From Shinella zoogloeoides (lineage in GTDB: Bacteria > Pseudomonadota > Alphaproteobacteria > Rhizobiales > Rhizobiaceae): a DNA stretch of 64,000 nt. The notes beneath the pieces are model-generated. The model saw only the letters and a program-made list of their open reading frames with translations, was not told the origin of the DNA and did no database searches. The stretch covers positions 2,483,001-2,547,000 of the forward strand of contig NZ_CP131130.1 in the NCBI RefSeq assembly GCF_033705735.1, given 5' to 3'. This document shows positions 36,277 through 43,760 of this stretch, piece after piece (the stretch's first letter is position 1; each line of letters begins with the position of its first letter). The position numbers were made by a program, and so were the translations under genes.

Positions 36277-36410
36277 CCCCTCCCTAAATCCCTCCCCACA
36301 AGGGGGAGGGACTTACCGTGCCGCTCCGTTGGCATTTCATTTTGAACGGTGAGCAGGCCTCCTGCTCTCTCCCCCCTTGTGGGGGAGATGCCGGCAGGCA
36401 GAGGGGGTGG
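36277..36410. repeat. Mosaic repeat, first tandem unit
   Basis: It starts CCCCTCCCTAAATCCCTCC and contains CCACAAGGGGGAGGG, then a unique 50-base core, then CCCCCCTTGTGGGGGAG, ATGCCGGCAGGCAGAGGGGG. Both ends carry CCCCACAAGGGGG-type palindromes. The unit is repeated directly at 36442-36571. Confidence 0.75.
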
Positions 36411-36441
36411 CCCCGCGAAGCAGGGGCGTTACACGGGAAGG

Positions 36442-36571
36442 CCCCTCCCTAAATCCCTCCCCACAAGGGGGAGGAACTTAATGTGCCGCGCCCTCTGCGG
36501 TCGATTTGGAATGGTGGGCAAGCCTCCTCTTTCTCCCCCCTTGTGGGGGAGATGCCGGCAGGCAGAGGGGG
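36442..36571. repeat. Mosaic repeat, second tandem unit
   Basis: The left and right blocks are near-identical to the first unit, while the central 50 bases differ. This points to duplication followed by core divergence, or to two insertions in the same orientation. It ends 3 bases before the reductase stop codon, in the convergent gap after lysS. Confidence 0.75.
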
Positions 36572-36573
36572 AC

Positions 36574-37674
36574 TTACGCCTCGATGGAGACATCCCCGAT
36601 GGGCCGCGAGCAGCAGGCGAGGATGTAGCCTTCCTCGATCTCGTCATCGAGAATGCCGCCATTGTGGCGCATGTCGACTTCGCCAGAGACCTTCATGACG
36701 CGGCAGGTGCCGCACAGGCCGCCCTCGCAGGCCGCGCCGATGCGCACGCCCGCCGCGCGGGCCGTCTGCAGGATGGTCTGGCCGGGCGGGCATTTGGCTT
36801 CCTTGCCGGCCATGGTGAAGGTGATGGTGGCGACCGCGTCGGCATCCACCTCCGCCTCGCCGGCGCCGGCGCGGATGGCGATCTCTTCCGGGGCGGGCGC
36901 GGCGGCCGGCTGGAAGCTCTCCTCGTGGTAGCGCTCCATGTCGAAGCCGCAGACCTTCAGCATGTCGCGAACGCCGCGCATGAAGGGCTCCGGCCCGCAG
37001 CAGAAGATGGTGCGTTCGCGGAAATCGGGCGCCATCAGCGTCAGCCGCGCCGCATCGATGCGGCCGCGCAGCCCGTGCCAGCCGTCGCGCGGGTTATGCC
37101 CCTCGACGACGAAGCCGAGCGAGAGCTGCGGCATGTGCGCGGCGATATATTCGAGTTCCCCCTTGAACAGGAGATCCTCCGGCTTGCGGGCGCAGGTGAC
37201 GAAGGCGACGTCGGACTGCGGCGCGCAATCGGCCATCCAGCGCGTCATCGACATCATCGGCGTGATGCCGGAGCCGGCGGAGATGAAGAGGTATTTCTCG
37301 CCCGGATGGCGCACGAAGGAGAAGTCGCCGAGCGGCCCGAAGGCCTTCAGCTTCACGCCGGGGCGCAGATTGTCGAACATCCAGCGCGTGCCGATCGAGT
37401 TCTTCTGCGCCTTCACCGTCACGGAGACGGCATAGGGGCGGGAGGGCGTCGAGGACAGCGTATAGGTCCGCATCACCGGCTCGTCTTCCGAGACCGGCAG
37501 TTCGAGCGTGACGAACTGGCCCGGCAAATACCGGAACCAGTTGTCGCGATCGGAGCGGAAGGTGAATGTCATCACGTCCGCCGTCTCCACCGTGGCTGCG
37601 ATGCATTCCAGCAGGTTCTGCCGGTCGTTCCACGGATGGAGTTCGTCGAAGTGGCGGAAGTGGCTGGCACTCAT
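36574..37674 (-). CDS. gbcB: Glycine-betaine-type monooxygenase, reductase subunit
   Basis: 366 residues, three modules in order: a flavin-binding domain with RTYTLSSTPS near residue 95, an NAD-binding domain with FISAGSGITPMMSM near residue 155 and FCCGPEPFM near residue 248, and a C-terminal plant-type ferredoxin with CEGGLCGTCRV and a final Cys near residue 355. It passes electrons from NAD(P)H to the Rieske partner. It starts two bases after the gbcA stop codon, so both are made from one transcript. Vanillate- or stachydrine-type reductases share this layout; pairing with a GbcA-like oxygenase favours betaine. Confidence 0.85.
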   Translation of the reverse strand: MSASHFRHFDELHPWNDRQNLLECIAATVETADVMTFTFRSDRDNWFRYLPGQFVTLELPVSEDEPVMRTYTLSSTPSRPYAVSVTVKAQKNSIGTRWMFDNLRPGVKLKAFGPLGDFSFVRHPGEKYLFISAGSGITPMMSMTRWMADCAPQSDVAFVTCARKPEDLLFKGELEYIAAHMPQLSLGFVVEGHNPRDGWHGLRGRIDAARLTLMAPDFRERTIFCCGPEPFMRGVRDMLKVCGFDMERYHEESFQPAAAPAPEEIAIRAGAGEAEVDADAVATITFTMAGKEAKCPPGQTILQTARAAGVRIGAACEGGLCGTCRVMKVSGEVDMRHNGGILDDEIEEGYILACCSRPIGDVSIEA

Positions 37675-37675
37675 G

Positions 37676-38920
37676 TCATGCTACCCGCGAGAGCGTCTGC
37701 TTCGAGCCGTCGAGCCGGTCGACCATGAAGTTCGAATACCATTCGACGAACTGCATGACGCCGCCTTCGTCGACGGGCGAGTACGGGCCGGGCTCGTAGG
37801 CCGGGGAGCGGATGCCGAAGGCGTTTTCCTCGACGATCCGGCGGTCCTGGTCGTTGGTCTCCGTCCAGACATGGGTGAGCTCGTCGAGACGGTAGTCGAC
37901 GCCTTCCACCGCATCCTTGTTGACCAGCCACTTGGTCGTGACCTGGGTCAGTTCGGGACCGAGCGGCAGCACGCGGAAGGTGATGGCATGGTCGGCCAGA
38001 ACGTGGTTCCACGTCGTGGGATAGTGGAAGAGCAGCAGTGCGCCGATGTGGCTTTCCAGAACGTCGCTGGAGAGCGGGCGCTGCACGGCGCGGGCGCCGG
38101 ACATGGTGTAGCTCTCGGCGTCCTGGATGAGCGGCATGCGCGCGGCGCGGAACTGGCCGGTCGGCGACATGCGGAACTGGCTCGGCAGGCCGGCGGCCTC
38201 GCACTTGGCCCAATGGCCGGAGATTTCCGGATCGTCCTGCGCGCCCTGCACGCCGGTCGCGCTCGGCGCTTCCGGATAGGTGCGGCAGAGCTCGGGGTGG
38301 TTGGCCGCGCAGTGGTAGCACTCGCGGTTGTTCTCCCAGACGAGCTTCCAGTTGCCCTTCTCGACGATGGTGCTTTCGAAGGCGATCTTCGTCTCGCCGA
38401 GACGGTGGCGGGCGATATAGGGCTCGACGAGCGAGACGAAGGGCGCGAAGTCCGGCGCTTCCTCGGCGAGACAGATGAAGATGTAGCCGCCGACCGTCTG
38501 GCAATGGACCGGCTTCAGGCCATGCTCGCTCTTGTCGAAATTCTCGTCCATGTGGCGGGCGAAGAGCAGCGAACCGTCGAGTTCGTAGGTCCACTGGTGA
38601 TAGGGACAGACGAGCTTGGCGGCGCTGCCCCTGTGCTGCGAGCAGACGCGCGAGCCGCGATGGCGGCAGGCATTGTGCAGCGCGCGCACGGTGCCCGCGC
38701 GGTCGCGGGTGATGACGACGGGATAATCGCCGACCTGCACGGTGAAATAGTTGCCGGCCTTCGGGATCTCGCAATCGTGGCCGACGAACAGCCAGTCGCG
38801 GTACCAGATCGTCTCCAGGTCGAGCTTGTAGTAGTCGGGGTCGGTGTAGAAGGCCTGCTCGAGGCTGTAGCCTTCGCGCCGGTTCTTGAGCTTGCGGAGC
38901 ACGTCGCTGCGAATGTCCAT
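37676..38920 (-). CDS. gbcA: Rieske oxygenase, glycine-betaine monooxygenase type
   Basis: 414 residues. Rieske ligands are CRHRGSRVC near residue 85 and CPYHQWTYELDG near residue 108. The mononuclear iron site follows in WENNRECYHCAANHPEL near residue 200 (two His) with a downstream Asp. CEIPKAGNYFTVQVGD and LKPVHCQTVGGYIFICL closely recall GbcA, which removes a methyl group from glycine betaine to give dimethylglycine and formaldehyde. Stachydrine demethylase is the nearest alternative. The start follows GAGGAT. A cobalamin riboswitch lies upstream, an unexpected control element for this enzyme. Confidence 0.85.
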   Translation of the reverse strand: MDIRSDVLRKLKNRREGYSLEQAFYTDPDYYKLDLETIWYRDWLFVGHDCEIPKAGNYFTVQVGDYPVVITRDRAGTVRALHNACRHRGSRVCSQHRGSAAKLVCPYHQWTYELDGSLLFARHMDENFDKSEHGLKPVHCQTVGGYIFICLAEEAPDFAPFVSLVEPYIARHRLGETKIAFESTIVEKGNWKLVWENNRECYHCAANHPELCRTYPEAPSATGVQGAQDDPEISGHWAKCEAAGLPSQFRMSPTGQFRAARMPLIQDAESYTMSGARAVQRPLSSDVLESHIGALLLFHYPTTWNHVLADHAITFRVLPLGPELTQVTTKWLVNKDAVEGVDYRLDELTHVWTETNDQDRRIVEENAFGIRSPAYEPGPYSPVDEGGVMQFVEWYSNFMVDRLDGSKQTLSRVA

Positions 38921-39021
38921 GCCGGGATCCTCAGATATCCAAATTCGCCGAGGCGTACGGAAGGAGACGGCCCCCGGGCGCCAGGCCCGGAACTGCACGC
39001 TTCCCGGCCGCCCGCCGCAGC

Positions 39022-39196
39022 CGTCACGATCGTTCCTCCAGGCTGGTTTCCGGGCTGAGGAGCGTCCTTTCGGGACTGTCGCGGCGCCTTCCGGGTTCCT
39101 CCTCCGTCGGCCTCTCCACGCCTCCAACACCGTTGCGGGGGCAGCGCCGGAATTCAACCGGCTTCCCAATTTTCGCGCCCTCTGCCGAGGGTGACG
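39022..39196 (-). promoter_or_regulatory. Cobalamin (B12) riboswitch in the gbcAB leader
   Basis: Read on the minus strand: closing stem CGTCAC at the 5' end pairs with GTGACG at the 3' end; CCCTC-GGCA-GAGGG makes the next hairpin; then GGGAAGCCGGTTGAATTCC, with GCCGG/CCGGC pairing, runs into GCTGCCCCCGCAACGG. Further on, CAGCCCGGAAACCAGCC stands where cobalamin riboswitches carry AGCCAGGAGACC. These segments match the conserved core in order and spacing. The RNA ends about 100 bases before the gbcA start. The spacer holds alternative GC-rich stems but no T run, so control is probably at translation or through Rho. Confidence 0.85.
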
Positions 39197-39512
39197 CCTT
39201 GAGTAGACCTATCTAAGCGCAACTATGCCCGAACGGCATGCCGGAAAACGACACGGCCTCTTGATTTGACGACAGGCCACAACCATGGGGATCGATACTT
39301 GCGGCCTCTATTTCACCTGATATCTCATATGGATAGGCTTCAAATCCGGGGGCTTTTCCCGCTCTTTCGACCCGTCGGCACCGGAGCGACAACCCTTGTC
39401 ATATTGCGACCATATTCCTTACGGGTTTGCGACGTCGCGGGTTGAAACAAATACTTAACGACGTTTCCATAAACTTTTGCCGGACAGGACGCGTGGATGG
39501 AGTGCCCGAGGC
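39197..39512. other. Intergenic region between the riboswitch and the next gene
   Basis: AT-richer than its surroundings and free of coding signs. It must hold the gbcAB promoter on the minus strand and the promoter of the divergent gene on the plus strand. A perfect 10-base palindrome GCGACGTCGC lies at 39429-39438. No other element was recognised. Confidence 0.5.
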
Positions 39513-40118
39513 GTGCAGCAGACGAAATTCCGGTACTACGACGCCGTCGCCTTCAAGCGGGCCAATCCGCCCCGATCCGCCGTGCACACGGAGTTCCTGC
39601 GCACCGGCCGCATCGACCGGAGCATCGCCTGGAGCCCGAGCGAGAAGCGCTATCTCAGCTACCAGGAAGTGGCCGAGCGCACCGGCCGCAAGCTGGAGCG
39701 CGCCGGCGACATCACCCATGAGCGCATCAACGGCTTCCACCGGTCGATCCGCTTTCCCAAGCTGGTCTTCCATCGCACGCTGGCCGGGACGCCGCATCTC
39801 GGCTATTGCCACATCACCGTCGCCAACAGCCGCTTCGCGGAATTCGAAAATGTGCAATGGGCCTTCTACATGGCCAATTTCCTGGCCGAGATCGGCGACG
39901 AGGACCAGTTCTTCGCCGGCATATCACGCAAGCCCGGCCGCATGTATTTCGCCGTCGCCATCGCCCCGACCGAGGAGGAAGGCCGCCTCACGATCGACCG
40001 CACGGTGCGCGGCAACGGCGTGATCTTCCGCACGGACGATCCGAAGCTGGCGATGAAGAACGTGCTGATGCTCGGCGCGCGCGACGAGGCGCTGCGCAAG
40101 GTCATCCAGACGCTGTAG
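39513..40118 (+). CDS. Rhizobiaceae conserved protein of unknown function (DUF6656-like)
   Basis: 201 residues from a GTG codon, giving the start QQTKFRYYDA. The protein is cytoplasmic with no membrane segment. Distinct stretches are RYLSYQEVAERTGRKL, RINGFHRSIRFPKLVFHRT, LAGTPHLGYCHITV and FAFYMANFLAEIGDEDQFF-like sequence. It resembles a family restricted to Rhizobiaceae and labelled DUF6656; no function is known. A TTG at 39477 is an alternative start, 12 codons longer. It is convergent with the GGDEF-like gene, five bases away. Confidence 0.65.
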   Translation: MQQTKFRYYDAVAFKRANPPRSAVHTEFLRTGRIDRSIAWSPSEKRYLSYQEVAERTGRKLERAGDITHERINGFHRSIRFPKLVFHRTLAGTPHLGYCHITVANSRFAEFENVQWAFYMANFLAEIGDEDQFFAGISRKPGRMYFAVAIAPTEEEGRLTIDRTVRGNGVIFRTDDPKLAMKNVLMLGARDEALRKVIQTL

Positions 40119-40123
40119 TCCAT

Positions 40124-41188
40124 TCACGACGCCCGGTAGAGCATCCATTCCTTGCCGGCCGGCACCTCGTCGCCGCGGCCGTAGACGACCGTCTGGTCGC
40201 CGCCCGCCGCCTTCGCCTCGGCAAGCGCCCGCTCGCAGGCGGATGTCAGGTCGAGCGCGCTTTCCGCCCGGTCCGACATGCAAAGCCCCGTCGACAGCGT
40301 GAGGTTGCCGAGATTGCGCCCGGTGCGCGGATCGCGCAGCGCCACGGTCTGGAAGGCCGCGCGCAGGAGATCGACGAGCCGCGTCGCCTCGCCCTCGTCC
40401 GCCGTCTGGAAGAGGAAGCCGAAGCGCAGGCCGTCGAAGCGCACGGCAAGGTCGCTTGCCGGGAAGGCCTGGCGGATGAGCCCGCCGTAGAAGGTCACGA
40501 GATGGTCCGAGAGCGCCTCGATCTGGCCGGACGTGAAGCGGCGCTCGGCATCGACCTCGGCGATCGCCACGCCGCAGAGCATGGGCAACTCCGGATTGGC
40601 ATAGACGCGGGCGAGCGCCTTGTTGAAGGCGCGGCGGTTGCCGAGCTTCGTCGGCGGATCGACGAATTTCATCGCCTCGAATTCCGCCATCTCCTTCTGG
40701 ATGCCGTCCATCACGGCCGATTGCGCGGCGACCTTCTCCGCCATTTCCGCCGTGTGGCTGACGCGCAGCTCCGTCGCCCGCTGCAGGGCTTCGAGCGAAC
40801 TGCCGAGCGCGCCTTCGCCAAGGCCGCCGGCATTGCGGATGACCTGCGAGGCCTCGCCGATCAGGCGGCCATAATCGTTGAGCGAGGACCTTTCCTGGCT
40901 GAGCAGGTCCATGAAGTTGCTCATCTCGTTGCTGATGGCGCCCGCCGAGCGCTGCAAAACGCTCGCCTCGTGCTGGTGCGGCAGGTACTTGCGGCCGAGC
41001 TCGTCGAGCGCCGCCTGGGTCTTGTACTTGCCGAGCGCGATGAAATCGCGCACGAGGTCCGGATTGCTGCCCGCATAGGCCTCGTAGACCAGCTCGTAAT
41101 TGCGCGGCAGGCCGTCGATGCCCATCTGCTTCATCGCCGCTGCGATCCTGAGCGTGATATCGGTCGTCGAGGATTTCTTCTGAGCCAT
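40124..41188 (-). CDS. Degenerate GGDEF-domain protein, probably inactive cyclase
   Basis: 354 residues. Residues 1-170 are helical, with a long coiled-coil-like stretch rich in Ala, Glu and Gln. The C-terminal part starts with DPPTKLGNRRAFNKAL (residues 177-192), the classic entry of a GGDEF domain. The catalytic loop reads RFDGLRFGF at 250-258 where an active enzyme has GGDEF or GGEEF, and other nucleotide contacts are also altered. It is therefore likely a c-di-GMP-related binding or scaffold protein rather than a cyclase. No membrane segment is present. Confidence 0.82.
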   Translation of the reverse strand: MAQKKSSTTDITLRIAAAMKQMGIDGLPRNYELVYEAYAGSNPDLVRDFIALGKYKTQAALDELGRKYLPHQHEASVLQRSAGAISNEMSNFMDLLSQERSSLNDYGRLIGEASQVIRNAGGLGEGALGSSLEALQRATELRVSHTAEMAEKVAAQSAVMDGIQKEMAEFEAMKFVDPPTKLGNRRAFNKALARVYANPELPMLCGVAIAEVDAERRFTSGQIEALSDHLVTFYGGLIRQAFPASDLAVRFDGLRFGFLFQTADEGEATRLVDLLRAAFQTVALRDPRTGRNLGNLTLSTGLCMSDRAESALDLTSACERALAEAKAAGGDQTVVYGRGDEVPAGKEWMLYRAS

Positions 41189-41344
41189 GGAACGGGAACC
41201 TGCCTGCGGGAATTCTCAGCCTTCCATAACAGGCGGCTCTTTCGACCGCTCTAATCCGGTCGCTCGAATTTTAGCCAAGCGCTTCGGCCTTGGCATTGCC
41301 GGCCAAAGCCCTGTAAAGGAAGCCGAAAGCGACGGAAGGACGAC

Positions 41345-42319
41345 ATGGCGGATATCGTTGACACGCGGACGGATGCGGAGACGGCGCTGGCGCGCGCCGT
41401 GGAAACCCTCGGACGGGGCGTTCCCGTCGCCATTCCGACGGAAACCGTCTACGGCCTTGCCGCCGACGCCACCAATCCGCAGGCGATCACCCGCATCTAT
41501 GAAATGAAGGGCCGCCCGCGCTTCAACCCGCTGATCTGCCACATGGCGGATCTCGCCATGGCGGAGCGGCACGCGATCTTCGACCCGCTGTCGCGCCGCC
41601 TCGCCGAAGCTTTCTGGCCCGGCCCGCTGACGCTTGTCGTGCCCGTCCGCCCCGAAAGCCCCATCCATCCGCTGGCCCGCGCCGGGCTCGACACCGTCGG
41701 CATCCGCGTGCCGACCGGCATCGCCAGCCGCCTGCTCGCCGCCTTCGACCGGCCGCTCGCCGCCCCGAGCGCCAACACCTCCGGCCGCATCAGCCCGACC
41801 ACCGCCCGCCACGTCGCCGACGATTTCGGCGACCGGCTGGAACTGGTGCTCGACGGCGGCGCGGCGAAAGTCGGCCTCGAATCCACCATCCTCAAGGTCG
41901 AGGGCGAGACGATCCGGCTGCTGCGGCCCGGCGGGCTCGACGCCGCCGAGATCGAGCGCGTCATCGGCCGTCCCGTCACGCGCAACGACAAGGCCGGCGC
42001 GACGATCGTGGCCCCCGGCATGCTCGCCTCGCACTATGCCCCCGATGCGCCGGTGCGGCTCGACGCGAGCGACGTGAAACCCGGCGAGGTGCTCATCCGT
42101 TTCGGCGGCAAGGCGCTTCCCGGCGAGGCCGAAGCCGCGCTGGTGCTCGACCTCAGTCCCGCCGGCGACCTTGCCGAAGCCGCCACCAACCTCTTCGGCT
42201 ACATGAAGAAGGCCGATGCCGTGGGCGCGCGCTCCATCGCCTTCTCGCCGATCCCGGCGACCGGCCTCGGCGAAGCGATCAACGACCGCCTGCAGCGCGC
42301 CGCCGCCCCGAGAAGCTGA
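41345..42319 (+). CDS. L-threonylcarbamoyladenylate synthase (Sua5/TsaC)
   Basis: 324 residues, the longer Sua5 form: a TsaC/YrdC catalytic domain (residues about 1-210) with PTETVYGLAADAT, KGRPRFNPL and PSANTSGRISPT, then a Sua5 C-terminal domain (residues about 225-320) joined through a linker containing APGMLASHYAPDAP. It makes threonylcarbamoyl-AMP from threonine, bicarbonate and ATP for the t6A37 modification of ANN-reading tRNAs. It lies just before the FAD dehydrogenase gene with a 10-base gap. Confidence 0.94.
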   Translation: MADIVDTRTDAETALARAVETLGRGVPVAIPTETVYGLAADATNPQAITRIYEMKGRPRFNPLICHMADLAMAERHAIFDPLSRRLAEAFWPGPLTLVVPVRPESPIHPLARAGLDTVGIRVPTGIASRLLAAFDRPLAAPSANTSGRISPTTARHVADDFGDRLELVLDGGAAKVGLESTILKVEGETIRLLRPGGLDAAEIERVIGRPVTRNDKAGATIVAPGMLASHYAPDAPVRLDASDVKPGEVLIRFGGKALPGEAEAALVLDLSPAGDLAEAATNLFGYMKKADAVGARSIAFSPIPATGLGEAINDRLQRAAAPRS

Positions 42320-42329
42320 GAGAAACAAG

Positions 42330-43760
42330 ATGGTCCAGGCAAAGCTCTCCCCCGATCTCATCGCCCGCTTCGCGGACATCACCGGCCCAAGCTATGCGCT
42401 CTCCGACGACGGGGACATCGCCCCCTATCTCGTCGAAAGCCGCGGGCTCTATCACGGCACATCGCCGCTGGTGCTGCGGCCGGGCTCGGTGCAGGAAGTC
42501 TCGGCGATCCTCGCGCTCGCCACCGAAACGCGCACCGCCATCGTGCCGCAGGGCGGCAATACCGGCCATGTCGGCGGCAGCGTGCCGCGCGAGGGGGCGG
42601 CGGACGTGGTGCTCTCGCTCTCGCGCCTCAATCGCATCCGCGACGTCGATCCGGTCGGCAACGTGATCGTCGCGGACGGCGGCTGCGTGCTGGCGGAGAT
42701 TCACAAGGCGGCCGAGGCCGTCGACCGGCTCTTCCCGCTGTCGCTCGGCTCGGAGGGTTCCTGCCAGATCGGCGGCAATCTCTCCACCAATGCCGGCGGC
42801 ACCGCCGTGCTCGCCTATGGCAACATGCGTCACCTCTGCCTCGGCCTGGAGGTCGTGCTGCCGACCGGCGAAGTCTGGAACGGCCTTCGCCGGCTGAAGA
42901 AGGACAATACCGGCTACGACCTGCGCGACCTCTTCATCGGCGCGGAGGGCACGCTCGGCGTCATTACCGGCGCGGTGCTGAGGCTCTTCCCCCGCCCGCT
43001 CGGCCACGAGGTCGCCTTTGCCGGCCTGAAGTCGGTGAAGGACGCGCTCGCCCTCTTCGAGCGCGCCTCCCGCCGCTGCGGCACGGCGCTCACCGGCTTC
43101 GAGCTGATGCCGCGCCTCGGCGTCGATTTCACCACGCGGCACATTCCCGGCGTGCGCGATCCGCTCGCGACGCGGCACGACTGGTACGTGCTGATCGACA
43201 TCTCCACCTCCGACGCCGCCGAGACAGCGACGCGCATGATGGAGGCGCTGCTGGCCGAGGGCATCGAGGCGGGGCTGGTGGAGAACGCCGTCATCGCTTC
43301 AAGCGGGGAACAGCGCAAGGCCCTGTGGCACATGCGCGAGAGCATGTCGCCGGCGCAGAAGCCCGAGGGTGGCTCGATCAAGCACGACGTCTCCGTGCCG
43401 GTCTCCTCCATCCCGGATTTCATGGCGGAGGCGGATGCGGCCGTGATGGCGGCGATCCCCGGCGCGCGCATCTGCTCCTTCGGCCATATGGGCGACGGCA
43501 ACATCCACTACAACATTTCCCAGCCCGTGGGCGCGGACAAGCAGGCCTTCCTGGACCGCTGGCGCGAGATCAACCACCTCGTCCACGGCATCGTGCTGAA
43601 ATATCACGGCTCGATTTCCGCCGAGCACGGCATCGGCCAGTTGAAGCGCGACGAGCTTGCCGCCGTGCGCGAGCCGATCGAGATGGACCTGATGCGAAGG
43701 GTCAAGCACGCCTTCGACCCCGCCGGCATCATGAATCCCGGCAAGGTCGTGGCCGGCTGA
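42330..43760 (+). CDS. FAD-binding D-2-hydroxyacid dehydrogenase (GlcD/D2HGDH type)
   Basis: 476 residues. The FAD-binding 4 domain carries VPQGGNTGHVGGSVP near residue 75 and GSEGSCQIGGNLSTNAGGTAV near 140; the oxidase C-terminal domain ends with CSFGHMGDGNIHYN and SISAEHGIGQLKRDEL. These suit D-2-hydroxyglutarate or D-lactate oxidation with electrons passed to a carrier. The stop codon directly abuts that of the convergent DUF1217 gene (TGATCA), leaving no room for a terminator in either direction. Confidence 0.88.
   Translation: MVQAKLSPDLIARFADITGPSYALSDDGDIAPYLVESRGLYHGTSPLVLRPGSVQEVSAILALATETRTAIVPQGGNTGHVGGSVPREGAADVVLSLSRLNRIRDVDPVGNVIVADGGCVLAEIHKAAEAVDRLFPLSLGSEGSCQIGGNLSTNAGGTAVLAYGNMRHLCLGLEVVLPTGEVWNGLRRLKKDNTGYDLRDLFIGAEGTLGVITGAVLRLFPRPLGHEVAFAGLKSVKDALALFERASRRCGTALTGFELMPRLGVDFTTRHIPGVRDPLATRHDWYVLIDISTSDAAETATRMMEALLAEGIEAGLVENAVIASSGEQRKALWHMRESMSPAQKPEGGSIKHDVSVPVSSIPDFMAEADAAVMAAIPGARICSFGHMGDGNIHYNISQPVGADKQAFLDRWREINHLVHGIVLKYHGSISAEHGIGQLKRDELAAVREPIEMDLMRRVKHAFDPAGIMNPGKVVAG

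Noticed and set aside
36574..38920. Calling the Rieske pair an aromatic-ring or vanillate system
   Set aside because: The oxygenase carries stretches typical of GbcA (CEIPKAGNYFTVQVGD, LKPVHCQTVGGYIF), and no aromatic catabolism gene is near.
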